A stretch of 64,000 bases of DNA from Streptomyces subrutilus. GTDB lineage: Bacteria > Actinomycetota > Actinomycetes > Streptomycetales > Streptomycetaceae. Of this stretch, positions 1-9,100 are shown in pieces. The translations under genes and the position numbers were made by a program. Position 1 is the first letter of the stretch; the number at the start of each line of letters is the position of its first letter. The notes below the pieces were generated by a model. It did no database searches. It saw only the letters and a program-made list of their open reading frames with translations, and had not been told where the DNA came from. The DNA lies in contig NZ_CP023701.1 of NCBI RefSeq assembly GCF_008704535.1, positions 5,312,001-5,376,000 on the forward strand. Reading direction: 5' to 3'.

Positions 1-1
1 C

Positions 2-40
2 TACCGGCGCTCGCTGCGCAAGCAGGGAGAGGTGTGGTGA
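2..40 (+). CDS. malF: 3' end of maltose ABC transporter permease MalF (partial)
   Basis: Only the last 12 codons and a TGA stop at 38-40 lie in the window; they read YRRSLRKQGEVW. The assignment to MalF rests on position: the frame runs straight into a MalG-type permease with a GTGA overlap, the usual layout of the second permease of a carbohydrate ABC transporter. The few residues themselves are not diagnostic. Confidence 0.7.
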   Translation, partial: YRRSLRKQGEVW

Positions 41-882
41 CCATGACCACGCGCACGCGGGGCCGCCGCGCCCCCCTCGCCTCCGTCGGCCTGCACGCGA
101 CGCTCGTCGTCGCGTCCGTGATCGCCGTCTTCCCGGTCCTGTGGATCCTGCTGACCTCGCTCAAGCCCGCGCAGCACGCGATCACCACCGACTTCGTCAA
201 GGAACCGACGCTCGCCAACTACACCTACCTGCTGGAGTCGAGCCACTTCCTCAGCTGGTTCGCCAACTCCGTCCTCGTGGCCGGCGTCACGACCGTGCTC
301 GGCGTCTTCATCGCCGCCACCACCGGCTACGCCGTCAGCCGGTTCAAGTTCCCCGGCATGAAGCCGCTCATGTGGACGCTGCTCATCACGCAGATGTTCC
401 CCATGGCCATCCTGATCGTCCCGCTCTACAACCTGATGGGCGACCTCGGCCTGCTCAACCAGCCGGTCGGCCTGATCATCACCTACCTCACCATCGCCGT
501 GCCGTTCTGCGCGTGGATGATGAAGGGCTTCTTCGACACCATCCCGGTCGAGATCGACGAATCCGGCCGCGTCGACGGACTCAACCCCTTCGGCACCTTC
601 TGGCGCCTCATCCTGCCGCTGGCCAAGCCCGGCCTCGCCGTCACCGGCTTCTACGCCTTCATCACGGCCTGGGGCGAAGTCGCCTACGCCTCCGCCTTCA
701 TGGTCGGCGAGGAGAACCTCACCCTCGCCGGCGGCCTGCAGACCTTCGTCACGCAGTACACCTCCAACTGGGGTGCGATGAGCGCGGCCTCCGTCCTCAT
801 CGCCATCCCGGCGGCCGTCTTCTTCCTCTTCGCCCAGCGTCACCTCGTCGCCGGGATGACGGCAGGCGCCACCAAGGGCTGA
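37..882 (+). CDS. malG: Maltose/maltodextrin ABC transporter permease MalG
   Basis: This is an inner-membrane permease of the CUT1 family that pairs with MalF to import maltose or maltodextrins delivered by a lipoprotein binding protein. The roughly 280-residue protein has about six hydrophobic segments and a cytoplasmic EAA-type loop (ESGRVDGLNPFGTF followed by RLILPLAKPGL) that docks onto the ATPase subunit. I choose GTG at 37 because it overlaps the malF stop (GTGA) and sits 7 nt after GGAG at 26-29; GTG 34 and ATG 43 are alternatives in the same frame. An alpha-glucosidase gene follows 51 bp downstream, so imported sugar is cleaved inside the cell. No MsiK-type ATPase lies here; Streptomyces usually encode it elsewhere. 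Confidence 0.93.
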   Translation: MTMTTRTRGRRAPLASVGLHATLVVASVIAVFPVLWILLTSLKPAQHAITTDFVKEPTLANYTYLLESSHFLSWFANSVLVAGVTTVLGVFIAATTGYAVSRFKFPGMKPLMWTLLITQMFPMAILIVPLYNLMGDLGLLNQPVGLIITYLTIAVPFCAWMMKGFFDTIPVEIDESGRVDGLNPFGTFWRLILPLAKPGLAVTGFYAFITAWGEVAYASAFMVGEENLTLAGGLQTFVTQYTSNWGAMSAASVLIAIPAAVFFLFAQRHLVAGMTAGATKG

Positions 883-933
883 CCACCCGAGCCTGCCCGC
901 CACACCTCCCGGCCCGATCTCTCCAAGGACGAC

Positions 934-2535
934 ATGACCCAGCACCTCGCCGACGCACTCCCCACCTCCACCGGCACCCGGCCCGGCTGGTGGAGAGAAG
1001 CGGTGATCTACCAGGTCTATCCGCGCAGCTTCGCCGACTCCAACGGGGACGGCATGGGGGACCTCGAAGGCATCCGCCGCCGCCTGCCCTACCTCAGGGA
1101 CCTCGGCGTCGACGCCGTCTGGCTCAGCCCGTTCTACGCCTCGCCGCAGGCCGACGCGGGCTACGACGTCGCCGACTACCGGGCCATCGACCCCATGTTC
1201 GGCACCCTGCACGACGCCGACGCCGTGATCCGCGAGGCCCACGCCCTGGGCCTGCGGATCATCGTGGACCTCGTCCCCAACCACTGCTCCGACCAGCACG
1301 AATGGTTCAAGCAGGCCCTCCGTGAAGGCCCCGGCAGCCCGCTGCGCGAACGCTTCCACTTCCGCCCCGGGCAGGGCGCCGACGGCGAACTCCCGCCCAA
1401 CGACTGGGAGTCGATCTTCGGCGGCCCCGCCTGGACCCGGGTCGCCGACGGGCAGTGGTACCTGCACCTCTTCGCCCCCGAGCAGCCCGACTTCAACTGG
1501 GAGCACCCCGCCGTCCAGGACGAGTTCCGCTCCATCCTGCGGTTCTGGCTCGACCTCGGCGCCGACGGCTTCCGCATCGACGTCGCCCACGGCCTCGTCA
1601 AGGCCCCCGGCCTGCCCGACCTCGGCCGCGACGAGCAGCTCAAACTGCTCGGCAACCAGGTGCTGCCCTTCTTCGACCAGGACGGCGTCCACGACATCTA
1701 CCGCTCCTGGCGGACCGTGCTCGACGAGTACGCCGGCGACCGCATCGGCGTCGCCGAGGCCTGGACCCCGAGCGCCGACCGCACCGCGCTCTACCTGCGC
1801 CCCGACGAGCTGCACCAGGCATTCAACTTCCACTACCTGAACACCGGCTGGGACGCCGACGCGCTGCGCGCCGCCATCGACGACTCCCTCGACGCGATGC
1901 GCCCCGTGGGCGCGCCGACGACGTGGGTGCTGTCCAACCACGACGTCGTCCGGCACGTGACCCGCTACGGCGGCGGGGAGCGGGGCCTGGCCCGGGCGCG
2001 GGCGGCCGCCCTGCTGATGCTGGCCCTGCCCGGGTCCGCGTACGTCTACCAGGGCGAGGAACTCGGCCTCCCCGAGGTCCTCGACCTCCCCGACGACGTC
2101 CGCCAGGACCCCTCCTTCTTCAAGGAGAACGGGCAGGACGGGCTGCGCGACGGCTGCCGCGTGCCGATCCCGTGGTCCGGCGACCGGGCCCCGTACGGCT
2201 TCGGCGACGGTGGCAGCTGGCTGCCCCAGCCGGCCGAGTGGGCCGGGCTGAGCGTGGCCGCGCAGACCGGCGACCCGGCATCGACGCTGGAGCTGTACCG
2301 CGCGGCCCTGCGGGTGCGCCGGGAGCGGCCGGAGCTCGGCGCGGGCGACGCGGTGGAGTGGCTCGACGCCCCCGCCGGGGTGCTCGCCTTCCGGCGCGGC
2401 GGCTTCGTCTGCACCGTGAACACCACGGGCGAGCCGGTCCGGCTGCCCGCACCCGGCACCGTGCTGCTGGCCAGCACCGACCCCGTCGACCCGGAGCTGC
2501 TGCCGGCCGACAGCGCGGTGTGGTGGCTGGGGTGA
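934..2535 (+). CDS. aglA: Cytoplasmic GH13 alpha-glucosidase
   Basis: The 533-residue protein has no signal peptide and is a GH13 enzyme that should release glucose from imported maltose and maltodextrins. Typical opening residues (WWREAVIYQVYPRSFADSNGDG) mark the oligo-1,6-glucosidase/alpha-glucosidase subgroup. The conserved regions are present: DLVPNH, then GFRIDVAH with the nucleophile Asp216, VAEAW with the acid/base Glu275, and SNHD with Asp337. The ATG at 934 is preceded by AAGGA. The gene follows malG and its TGA overlaps the next start by 4 nt, so all are probably one operon. The subgroup could also act on trehalose or sucrose-like substrates, but the neighbours favour maltose. Confidence 0.9.
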   Translation: MTQHLADALPTSTGTRPGWWREAVIYQVYPRSFADSNGDGMGDLEGIRRRLPYLRDLGVDAVWLSPFYASPQADAGYDVADYRAIDPMFGTLHDADAVIREAHALGLRIIVDLVPNHCSDQHEWFKQALREGPGSPLRERFHFRPGQGADGELPPNDWESIFGGPAWTRVADGQWYLHLFAPEQPDFNWEHPAVQDEFRSILRFWLDLGADGFRIDVAHGLVKAPGLPDLGRDEQLKLLGNQVLPFFDQDGVHDIYRSWRTVLDEYAGDRIGVAEAWTPSADRTALYLRPDELHQAFNFHYLNTGWDADALRAAIDDSLDAMRPVGAPTTWVLSNHDVVRHVTRYGGGERGLARARAAALLMLALPGSAYVYQGEELGLPEVLDLPDDVRQDPSFFKENGQDGLRDGCRVPIPWSGDRAPYGFGDGGSWLPQPAEWAGLSVAAQTGDPASTLELYRAALRVRRERPELGAGDAVEWLDAPAGVLAFRRGGFVCTVNTTGEPVRLPAPGTVLLASTDPVDPELLPADSAVWWLG

Positions 2536-3539
2536 CGTCCCCGCTGCGGCTCACCGACATCGCCGCGCAGGCCCAGGTCAGCGAAGCGACGGTGAGCCGC
2601 GTGCTCAACGGCAAGTCCGGCGTGGCCGCCGGCACCCGGCACAAGGTGCTGGCCGCGCTCGACCTGCTCGGCTACGAGCGGCCCGTCCGGCTGCGCCGAC
2701 GCAGCAACGGGCTGGTAGGGCTGCTGATCCCGGAGCTCACCAACCCGATCTTCCCGGCCTTCGCCCAGGTCATCGAACAGGCCCTCGCCGGGCACGGCTA
2801 CACGCCGGTGCTGTGCACGCAGACCCCGGGCGGCGCCACCGAGGACGAACTGGTGGAGCAGCTGGAGGAGCGCGGGGTCACCGGCATCGTGTTCCTGTCG
2901 GGCCTGCACGCCGACTCGGCCGCGGACCCCTCGCGCTACCAGCGGCTGGCGGCGCGGGGGGTGCCGTTCGTCCTGATCAACGGCTTCAACGAGCAGGTGC
3001 ACGCCCCGTTCATCTCCCCGGACGACCGGGCGGCGGCCGACATGGCCGTACGGCACCTGGAGGACCTGGGGCACCGCAGGATCGGCCTGGCGATCGGGCC
3101 GACCCGCTACGTGCCCTCGGCGCGCAAGGAGCAGGGCTTCCTGGCCGCGCTGCCGGGCGCGGACGAGGAGGGCCTCGTGCAGCGCACCCTGTTCACGGTC
3201 GAGGGCGGCCACGCGGCGGGCGGCGCGCTGCTCGACCGCGGGTGCACGGGCATCGTGTGCGGGAGCGACCCGATGGCGCTCGGCGTCATCCGCGCGGCGC
3301 GGGAGCGGGGGCTGCGGGTGCCGCAGGACGTGTCGGTGGTCGGGTTCGACGACTCGCCGCTGATCGCGTTCACCGACCCGCCGCTGACCACGGTGCGCCA
3401 GCCGGTGCGCGCCATGGCCACGGCCGCGGTCGGCGCCCTCCTGGAGGCGGTGGGCGGCACCCCGGTCCAGCGCACCGAGTACGTCTTCCAGCCCGAACTG
3501 GTGGTCCGCGGCTCAACCGGCCAGGCCCCGGGCCAGTAG
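2532..3539 (+). CDS. LacI-family transcriptional regulator
   Basis: The 335-residue protein has an N-terminal LacI helix-turn-helix (LTDIAAQAQVSEATVSRVLNG) and a periplasmic-binding-protein-like sensor domain (GLLIPELTNPIFPAFAQVIE, ending SVVGFDDSPL and PPLTTVRQP). The GTG start at 2532 overlaps the glucosidase stop (GTGA), so it is translationally coupled to a catabolic gene. It is a candidate maltose/maltodextrin-responsive repressor of the operon and of the amylase downstream. In S. coelicolor malR lies, as I recall, upstream of malE; this copy is at the 3' end of the operon, so it may be the MalR orthologue relocated or a second regulator. The upstream end of the operon lies outside the window. 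Confidence 0.88.
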   Translation: MTSPLRLTDIAAQAQVSEATVSRVLNGKSGVAAGTRHKVLAALDLLGYERPVRLRRRSNGLVGLLIPELTNPIFPAFAQVIEQALAGHGYTPVLCTQTPGGATEDELVEQLEERGVTGIVFLSGLHADSAADPSRYQRLAARGVPFVLINGFNEQVHAPFISPDDRAAADMAVRHLEDLGHRRIGLAIGPTRYVPSARKEQGFLAALPGADEEGLVQRTLFTVEGGHAAGGALLDRGCTGIVCGSDPMALGVIRAARERGLRVPQDVSVVGFDDSPLIAFTDPPLTTVRQPVRAMATAAVGALLEAVGGTPVQRTEYVFQPELVVRGSTGQAPGQ

Positions 3540-4275
3540 CGACCACCCGGCCGGGGCCTGGCCCGCACCCCGGCCGACCCCGGGCTGGGCGGGGCCGGCG
3601 GGGGCGGAGGCGAGCCTGGCCCGGTGCGGGGCCACCCCCACCTGGGTAGGGCTTGGGCCCGGACCGGGGCCAACCCTCCGGCCCGGCCACCGCCCGGGCC
3701 CGGGCCGGGGCACGGCCACCCCCGCCGCCCGGGCGCGGCCTCGGCCCCGCCATGGCCGAGCCAGGCCTTGGCCGCGAACGGGTCGGCCTGCACTCGGCTT
3801 CGCCCGCGTTCGGGCCCGGCCACCTCCGCCCGGGCGCGGTGTGACCCGCGCCCGGGTCCTCCGCAGGTCCGCGCCCGACGCACCCGCCCCGCCGGGCTCC
3901 AGCCCACCTCCGGCCCGCACTCGCCTTCGCCCGCGCCCGGGCCCTCCGCAGGTCCGCGCCCGACACTGGGCCCCGGCCAGGGCGCGGCCACCCCCGCCGG
4001 GCACGCCTCGGGCCGCTCCGCGCCCGGCTTCGCCCGGCCTCCGCCGACCCACCCGCCCCACGCCCGACCCCCCCCACCCCACGCCACGGCTCCGACCGGC
4101 CCCGGCTTCGGCCGACCCGCGCGCACCCCCACCCCACCACCACCCCCCCCTGCGGCGGGAGCTCGGCGGGTGTGTTCCGACTGGGTCGTGTCCGGGGTGA
4201 GTTGATCGATCCGGATTCGCCCCCTCCTGGGGCCGGCCGGCGGGCCGCCGGTTCGGACACGTCGCGGAAACAATT
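3540..4275. repeat. Gene-less, very GC-rich repetitive spacer
   Basis: About 735 bp between the LacI-family gene and the amylase promoter is low-complexity GC sequence in which I find no credible gene. Open frames exist on both strands but encode only Arg/Gly/Pro/Ala runs. A 35-bp block at 3845-3879 recurs at 3930-3964 with one mismatch (34/35, offset 85 bp), and looser copies of its CCTCCGCAGGTCCGCGCCCG core surround it. It may be the eroded remnant of lost genes or an expanded repeat. Confidence 0.75.
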
Positions 4276-4338
4276 CTGCAATCCCTTGCGCAATCTCTTG
4301 CAGGGCTCCCGACCGGCCCCTACGGTCGCTGCAATCCC
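4276..4338 (+). promoter_or_regulatory. Direct and inverted repeats, candidate LacI/MalR-type operators
   Basis: CTGCAATCCC occurs at 4276-4285 and again at 4329-4338. Between them lie the palindrome TTGCGCAA (4286-4293) and CTTGCAG (4297-4303), the reverse complement of the CTGCAA half-site plus one base. CTTGCAG-type repeats are known from Streptomyces amylase promoters as sites of maltose induction and glucose repression through MalR/Reg1-type LacI proteins. Binding here is inferred from the motif. Confidence 0.7.
4297..4326 (+). promoter_or_regulatory. Probable alpha-amylase promoter
   Basis: A -35 box CTTGCA (4297-4302) and a -10 box TACGGT (4321-4326) are separated by 18 nt. The -35 box lies inside the CTTGCAG operator repeat, which would let a repressor block RNA polymerase. 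Confidence 0.6.
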
Positions 4339-4364
4339 CACCTCTTCCGCCAGGAGGCCCCCGC

Positions 4365-6080
4365 ATGCCTGCCAGAGCCGCCAGAGCTGCAACCCTTTTC
4401 GCCACCACCGCACTCGCCGCCGCGACCCTCACCGGACCGGCGTCCGCGCCGGCCGTCGCCGCGGCGCCCGGCGACAAGGACGTCACCGCCGTCCTCTTCG
4501 AGTGGAAGTTCGACTCGGTCGCCCGGGCCTGCACCGACACCCTGGGCCCCGCCGGCTACGGCTTCGTCCAGGTCTCGCCCCCGCAGGAGCACATCCAGGG
4601 CCCGCAGTGGTGGACCTCGTACCAGCCCGTCAGCTACAAGATCGCCGGGCGGCTGGGCGACCGGAACGCCTTCAAGGCCATGGTCGAAACCTGCCACGCC
4701 GCCGGTGTGAAGGTCGTCGCCGACTCCGTCATCAACCACATGGCGGCCGGCGACGGCACCGGAACCGGCGGCAGTCCGTACACGAAGTACGGCTACCCCG
4801 GCATCTACTCCGGCGCCGACATGGACGACTGCCGGGCGACGATCACCAACTACCAGGACCGGGCCAACGTCCAGAACTGCGAACTGGTGCAGCTGGCCGA
4901 CCTCGACACCGGCGAGGACTACGTGCGCGGCCGCATCGCCGGCTACCTCAACGACCTGCTCTCCCTCGGCGTCGACGGCTTCCGGATCGACGCCGCCAAG
5001 CACATGCCCGCAGCCGACCTCGCCAACATCAAGTCGCGGATGTCCAAGCCCGGCGTCTACTGGAAGCAGGAGGCCATCTACGGCGCCGGAGAGGCCGTGT
5101 CGCCCTCCGAGTACCTCGGCACCGGCGACGTCCAGGAATTCCGCTACGCCCGCGACCTCAAGCGGGTCTTCCAGAACGAGAACCTCGCGCACCTGAAGAA
5201 CTTCGGCGAGGCGTGGGGCTACATGCCCTCCGGCCAGTCCGGGGTCTTCGTCGACAACCACGACACCGAGCGCAACGGCGAGACCCTCAGCTACAAGAAC
5301 GGCTCCGCCTACACCCTGGCCAACGTGTTCATGCTGGCCTGGCCCTACGGATCGCCCGACGTGGCCTCCGGCTACGAGTGGTCCGACAAGGACGCCGGTC
5401 CGCCCAACGGCGGCAGCGTGAACGCCTGTTACGCGGACGGCTGGAAGTGCCAGCACGCCTGGCGGGAGATCTCCTCCATGGTGGGCCTGCGCAACGCGGC
5501 CCGCGGCCAGGCCGTCACCGACTGGTGGGACAACGGCGGCGACCAGATCGCCTTCGGCCGCGGTTCCAGGGCCTACGTGGCGATCAACCACGAGGGCGCC
5601 TCCCTCACCCGCACCTTCCAGACCTCCCTGCCGGCCGGCGACTACTGCGACGTGCAGAGCGGCCGGGGCGTCACCGTGAACGGCTCCGGCCAGTTCACCG
5701 CCACCCTCGGCGCCGGGACCGCCGTCGCCCTGCACGCCAACGCCCGCAGCTGCGCGGGCGGCGGCGGGACGACCCCGCCGCCCTCCGCAGCCGGGGCCTC
5801 CTTCGCGGTCAACGCCACGACCGTGCCGGGCCAGGACGTCTACGTGACCGGGGACCGCCCCGAGCTCGGCGGCTGGAACACCGGCTCCGCCCTCAAGCTC
5901 GACCCGGCGGCCTACCCCGTCTGGAAGCTCGACGCGGCCCTCCCGGCCGGGACTGCCTTCGCCTACAAGTACCTCCGCAAGGACGCCGCCGGGAACGTCA
6001 CCTGGGAGAGCGGCGCCAACCGCACCGCCACCGTCCCCGCGTCCGGCCGGGTGGCGCTGAACGACACCTGGCGCAGCTGA
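4365..6080 (+). CDS. amlB: Secreted alpha-amylase with C-terminal starch-binding domain
   Basis: A 571-residue secreted GH13 endo-amylase that cuts alpha-1,4 bonds in starch. The first 33 or so residues form a signal peptide ending near VAAAP. The catalytic domain shows DSVINH, GFRIDAAKH (nucleophile Asp209), GEAVS (acid/base Glu243) and FVDNHD (Asp300), the animal-type/Streptomyces amylase pattern. A linker GGGTTPPPS leads to a CBM20 starch-binding domain from about residue 473 to the end (GQDVYVTGDRPELGGWN). The ATG has CAGGAGG 8 nt upstream. Released maltodextrins would feed the malFG transporter. The symbol is by analogy with Streptomyces amylases. Confidence 0.92.
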   Translation: MPARAARAATLFATTALAAATLTGPASAPAVAAAPGDKDVTAVLFEWKFDSVARACTDTLGPAGYGFVQVSPPQEHIQGPQWWTSYQPVSYKIAGRLGDRNAFKAMVETCHAAGVKVVADSVINHMAAGDGTGTGGSPYTKYGYPGIYSGADMDDCRATITNYQDRANVQNCELVQLADLDTGEDYVRGRIAGYLNDLLSLGVDGFRIDAAKHMPAADLANIKSRMSKPGVYWKQEAIYGAGEAVSPSEYLGTGDVQEFRYARDLKRVFQNENLAHLKNFGEAWGYMPSGQSGVFVDNHDTERNGETLSYKNGSAYTLANVFMLAWPYGSPDVASGYEWSDKDAGPPNGGSVNACYADGWKCQHAWREISSMVGLRNAARGQAVTDWWDNGGDQIAFGRGSRAYVAINHEGASLTRTFQTSLPAGDYCDVQSGRGVTVNGSGQFTATLGAGTAVALHANARSCAGGGGTTPPPSAAGASFAVNATTVPGQDVYVTGDRPELGGWNTGSALKLDPAAYPVWKLDAALPAGTAFAYKYLRKDAAGNVTWESGANRTATVPASGRVALNDTWRS

Positions 6081-6106
6081 GCCGCGGCTCGACGCCGCAC
6101 AGACCA

Positions 6107-6147
6107 GGGCCGCCCGGCACCCCGGCCCCGCCACCGCCGGGCGGCCC
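6107..6147 (+). terminator. Stem-loop after the amylase gene
   Basis: A perfect 12-bp GC stem (6107-6118 with 6136-6147) has a 17-nt loop and no U-run. It lies 27 nt downstream of the amylase stop and 27 nt before the next start codon, so it may only partly separate the two genes. Confidence 0.5.
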
Positions 6148-6174
6148 TCACCCCCGTACCCGAGGAGAACCGCC

Positions 6175-9100
6175 GTGATACGCCCCGCCGCAGGAGTCCT
6201 CGCCGCCGCGCTGGCCGTGACGCTCCTGCCCGCCCTCCCCGCCGCCGCCGCCGCGGCCAAGGCGCCACCGCCGCCCCCGGACGCGAAACTGGCCGCCGAG
6301 CCCGCCCGCCACGACCTCACCCGGGAGCAGTTCTACTTCGTCCTCCCGGACCGCTTCGCCAACGGCGACCCGCGCAACGACCGGGGCGGCCTGACCGGCT
6401 CCCGGCTCCAGACCGGCCTGGACCCGACCGACAAGGGCTTCTACCAGGGCGGCGACCTCAAGGGGCTCACCGACCGGCTCGACTACGTCAAGGGCCTGGG
6501 GACGACGGCCATCTGGCTGGCGCCGATCTTCAAGAACCAGCCGGTGCAGGGCAAGGGCGACGACGTGTCGGCCGGCTACCACGGCTACTGGATCACCGAC
6601 TTCACACAGGTCGACCCGCACTTCGGCACCAACGCCGACCTGGAGCGGCTGATCGACAAGGCGCACGCGAAGGGGATGAAGGTCTTCTTCGACGTCATCA
6701 CCAACCACACCGCCGACGTCGTCGACTACCGCGAGGCCTCCTACTCGTACCTGTCCAAGGGCGCCTTCCCCTACCTGACCAAGGACGGGGTGCCCTTCGA
6801 CGACGCCGACTACGCCGACGGCCGGCGCGCGTTCCCGAAGACGGACGCGGACTCCTTCCCGCGCACGCCGTTCGTGCCCGACGCGAAGAAGGACCTCAAG
6901 GTCCCGGCCTGGCTCAACGACCCGCGGATGTACCACGACCGGGGCGACTCCACCTTCGCCGGGGAATCCTCCGAGCAGGGCGACTTCTACGGGCTCGACG
7001 ACCTGTGGACCGAGCGCCCCGAGGTCGTCGAGGGGATGGAGAAGATCTACGAGAAGTGGGTCGGGGACTTCGACATCGACGGCTTCCGCATCGACACGGT
7101 CAAGCACGTCAACACCGGCTTCTGGACCCAGTGGGCCACCGCCCTCGACGCGTACGCGGCCGAGCGCGGCCGGGACGACTTCTTCATGTTCGGCGAGGTC
7201 TACTCCGCCGACACCGCCGTCACCTCGCCCTACGTGACGCGGGGCCGCCTCGACGCCACCCTCGACTTCCCGCTCCAGGACGCGATCCGCGCGTACGCCT
7301 CCCAGGGCGCGGGCGCCGGCCGGCTGGGCTCCGTCCTGGCCGACGACTACCGGTACACCACCGACAAGGCCAACGCCTACGAGCAGGTCACCTTCCTCGG
7401 CAACCACGACATGGGCCGCTTCGGGACCTTCCTGAAGCAGGACCGGCCGGGTGCGGGGGAGCAGGAGCTGCTGGACCGCTACCGGCTCGCCAACGAGCTG
7501 ATGTTCCTCTCCCGGGGCAACCCGGTCGTCTACTCCGGTGACGAGCAGGGCTTCACCGGCGCGGGCGGGGACAAGGACGCGCGGCAGCCGCTGTTCGCCT
7601 CGCAGGTCGCCGACTACCTCGACGACGACCAGCTCGGCACGGCCCGCACCCACGCGAGCGACGCCTACGATCAGCAGCACCCCCTCTACCGGCAGATCAG
7701 TGCCCTCTCGAAGCTGACCAGGGCCCACCCCGCCCTGCGCGACGGAGTGCAGAGCGAGCGGCTCTCCGACGGCTCCGTGTACGCCTTCGCGCGCACGGAC
7801 GACGGCAAGGGCGGCCGCAAGGGCGGCCGCACCGAGTACCTGGTCGCCGCCAACAACGCCGCCGAGGCCCGCACGGTGCAGCTCGACGCCCCCGCCGGCG
7901 CCCAGTACCGCACCCTCTACGGCGGCACCGCCCTGATCCGCGCCTCCGCCGCCGGCAAGCTCACCGTCACCGTCCCGGCCCTCGGCTCGGTCGTCCTCCA
8001 GGGCGTCACCCCGCTCGCCGCGCCCGCCACCCGGCCCTCCCTCACCCTCAAGGCCCCGGCCCCCGGCGCCGCGGGCACCGTCGAGCTCTCCGCCGACGTC
8101 ACCGGCGGGGCCCTGAACCGCGTCGTCTTCGCCGCCCAGACCGGCACCGGCCCGTGGCAGGTCCTCGGCTCCGCCGACCACGCCCCGTACAAGGTCACCC
8201 AGCACGTCGAGGCCGCACCCGGCACCCCCCTGCGCTACAAGGCCGTCGTCGTCGACTCCGCCGGCCGCACCGCCGGCGCCCTCGCCGCGTCCACCGCCGG
8301 CCGGACGCCCCCGCCGGAGGTCCCGACCGCCACCCAGCGCGACTACGCGGTCGTCCACTACAACCGGCCCGACGGCGACTACACGAACTGGCGGCTCTAC
8401 GCCTGGGGCGACCTCGCCGACGGCGAGAGCACCCCGTGGCCCGAGGGCCACGCCTTCACCGGCCGCGACGCCTACGGCGCCTTCGCCCACGTCAAGCTCA
8501 AGCCCGGTGCCTCCTCGGTGAGTTACCTGGTCATCGACAAGGACGGCACCAAGGACGTCGCCGCCGACCGCACCATCGACGTCACCCGGACCGGCGAGAT
8601 CTGGCTGGAGCAGGGCGAGGAGGCCGCCCGCACCGACCGCCCCGCCTACCCGCCGCAGGACACCGGCAAGGCCGTCCTGCACTACCAGCGCCCCGACGGC
8701 GCCTACGACGGCTGGGGCCTGCACGTCTGGACCGGCGCCGCGCAGCCCACCGACTGGTCCGCCCCGCTGCTGCCCGCCCGCACCGACTCCTACGGCGCGG
8801 TCTACGAGGTCCCGCTCGCCGCCGGCGCCACCAGCCTGAGCTACATCCTGCACAAGGGCGACGAGAAGGACCTGCCCACCGACCAGTCCCTCGACCTCGC
8901 GGCCACCGGCCACGAGGTGTGGATGCTCGGCGGCAGCCCGTCCTACCTGCTGCCCCAGCCCGCCGGCTCCGCCGCCGCCCTCGACCTCACCAAGTCCGAG
9001 GCCGTCTGGCTCGACCGGAACACCGTCGCCTGGAAGGCCCCGCAGGCCGCCGCCTCCGTGCAGCTCCTGGCCTCGCCCACCGGCGCCGTCACCACCGGCG

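Noticed and set aside
1..1956. A 651-codon minus-strand frame opposite malG and the glucosidase
   Set aside because: The plus strand encodes recognised motifs over the same bases; the minus frame has no motif and runs off the window.
3845..3964. Mobile-element ends (direct repeat pair)
   Set aside because: The 35-bp copies are only 85 bp apart, have no transposase between them and no inverted ends.
3107..4540. Long minus-strand frames across the repeat spacer
   Set aside because: They encode only Arg/Gly/Pro/Ala repeats, overlap the regulator and the amylase signal region, and have no start signal.
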